Positions 63,263 through 64,000 of a stretch of DNA of 64,000 bases are shown piece after piece. The notes beneath the pieces are model-generated. The model saw only the letters and a program-made list of their open reading frames with translations. It was not told the DNA's origin and did not search any database. Positions within the stretch are counted from its first letter, which is position 1, and every line of letters begins with the position of its first letter. This stretch comes from an uncultured Eubacteriales bacterium (GTDB taxonomy: Bacteria > Bacillota > Clostridia > Oscillospirales > CAG-272). The position numbers were made by a program, and so were the translations under genes. The stretch lies in contig CAKSLQ010000007.1 of the NCBI GenBank assembly GCA_934467415.1, positions 62,001 through 126,000 on the forward strand, read 5' to 3'.

Positions 63263-64000
63263 ATGGTACCGGAAAGCGAACTGCAATATCATATCCGCTG
63301 CGGCGAGGGCGACGTCGGCCGCTATGTGATCCTGCCCGGCGATCCCGGGCGCTGTGAGAAAATCGCGGCATATTTCGACGACGCGGTTTTTATTGCGCAG
63401 AACCGCGAGTACACCACCTATACGGGTACGCTGCTCGGCGAGAAGGTCAGCGTCTGCTCCACCGGCATCGGCGGCCCGTCCAGCGCGATCGCCATCGAGG
63501 AGCTGTTTGCCCTCGGCGCCGATACCTTCATCCGCGTCGGCACCTGCGGCGGCATTGACCTCAAGGTGCGCGCGGGCGACCTCGTCATCGCGACGGGCGC
63601 TGTGCGGCAGGACGGCACCAGCCACGAGTATGCGCCGCCCGAGTACCCCGCCGTGGCGGACTTTTCCGTCACGCAGGCGCTCGTCTGGGCGGCCGAGGAG
63701 GCGGGCTGCCGCTTCCACACCGGCGTGGTGCAGAGCAAGGATTCGTTCTACGGGCAGCATTCGCCGGAGCGGATGCCGATTGCCCGTCAGCTGCTCGACC
63801 GTTGGGAGGCGTACCGCCGTCTCGGCGTTCTGTGCAGCGAGATGGAGAGCGCCGCGCAGTTTGTCGTGTCGGATTCGCTCGGCGCGCGCTGCGGCGGCAT
63901 CTTCCACGTTGTGTGGAACCAGGAGCGCAAGGAGGCGGGCATGGATGACATCGCCGTGCGCGACGAGGACACCGACCTTGCGATCCGCATGGCGGTCGAG
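63263..64000 (+). CDS. Uridine phosphorylase-like nucleoside phosphorylase, truncated by the window end
   Basis: This gives 246 codons without a stop before the window end. The PNP/UDP fold is seen in YVILPGDPGRCEKIA, VCSTGIGGPSSAIAIEEL and FIRVGTCGGIDLKV. VVQSKDSFYGQHSPERM and CSEMESAAQFVVS follow; the Glu-Met-Glu of EMES binds ribose. It cleaves uridine, possibly deoxyuridine, with phosphate, giving the substrate of DeoB. GAGGAGG precedes the ATG, 13 bases after cdd. Confidence 0.9.
   Translation, partial: MVPESELQYHIRCGEGDVGRYVILPGDPGRCEKIAAYFDDAVFIAQNREYTTYTGTLLGEKVSVCSTGIGGPSSAIAIEELFALGADTFIRVGTCGGIDLKVRAGDLVIATGAVRQDGTSHEYAPPEYPAVADFSVTQALVWAAEEAGCRFHTGVVQSKDSFYGQHSPERMPIARQLLDRWEAYRRLGVLCSEMESAAQFVVSDSLGARCGGIFHVVWNQERKEAGMDDIAVRDEDTDLAIRMAVE

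Overview
The window looks like a chromosomal segment of a GC-rich member of the Bacillota, class Clostridia, probably a gut-type relative of the Oscillospiraceae or Christensenellaceae. This is inferred from the lepA-hemW order, a DUF1292 protein, a YIP1/DUF5696 sugar-transport cluster, a dockerin-bearing GH43-like protein, a BspA-like leucine-rich-repeat lipoprotein, AGGAGG-type ribosome binding sites and no outer-membrane genes. Most promoters have a near-consensus -35, a 17-18 bp spacer and often a TGG just before the -10. No rRNA, CRISPR array, prophage or transposase gene was seen.

Layout. 1-4.9 kb: end of lepA, hemW, a DUF1292 protein, a Fic protein with an altered motif, and a minus-strand pair (acyltransferase, serine hydrolase). 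5.0-9.3 kb: asparaginase and a polar amino-acid ABC transporter whose permease carries an extra extracytoplasmic domain. 9.3-10.5 kb: an AbrB-type regulator and a DMT exporter under an operator-bearing promoter. 11.0-15.5 kb: aconitase, isocitrate dehydrogenase and citrate synthase, the oxidative branch from citrate to 2-oxoglutarate. 15.7-18.9 kb: a small membrane protein, a ROK kinase, and the nifS-nifU iron-sulfur pair. 19.4-34.6 kb: a carbohydrate cluster with a structured leader, a solute-binding protein fused to carbohydrate-binding-like modules, two complete permease pairs, an NHL/TPR/YIP1 membrane protein, a DUF5696 protein and, nearby, an intracellular six-hairpin glycosidase-like protein. 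34.6-37 kb: tRNA-Met and tRNA-Glu, CCA-adding enzyme, an unknown small protein and repeats. 37.0-52 kb: a secreted GH43-like dockerin protein, a two-component system, an FNT-like channel with a His-rich tail, an amidase, a GntR/ABC operon, DusB, an SH3/C39-like secreted protein and an LRR lipoprotein. 52.3-60.9 kb: one minus-strand operon encoding every step from DAHP synthase to the Phe and Tyr branch enzymes. 60.9-64 kb: a pyrimidine nucleoside salvage operon (deoC, deoB, cdd, udp), truncated by the window end.

The most striking signal is the leader of the aromatic operon. On the minus strand at 60823-60713 a 36-codon reading frame with its own ribosome binding site contains a run of Tyr and Phe codons (YAYFYFSFIYF). 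The run sits in the loop of a 17-bp inverted repeat and is followed by a strong intrinsic terminator before aroF. This has the form of a classical Phe/Tyr leader-peptide attenuator, in a phylum where T-boxes and TRAP-type control are the usual expectation. The operon also encodes an AroE-AroK-AroQ fusion with a strong internal ribosome binding site and ATG exactly at the AroQ boundary, so free AroQ may be made too.

Two dispersed repeat families lie only between genes, mostly at 3' ends: a palindromic family (five copies) and a terminator-linked hairpin family that includes a 174-bp tandem duplication. All functional calls come from reading motifs in the translated sequence; no database search or structure prediction was run.
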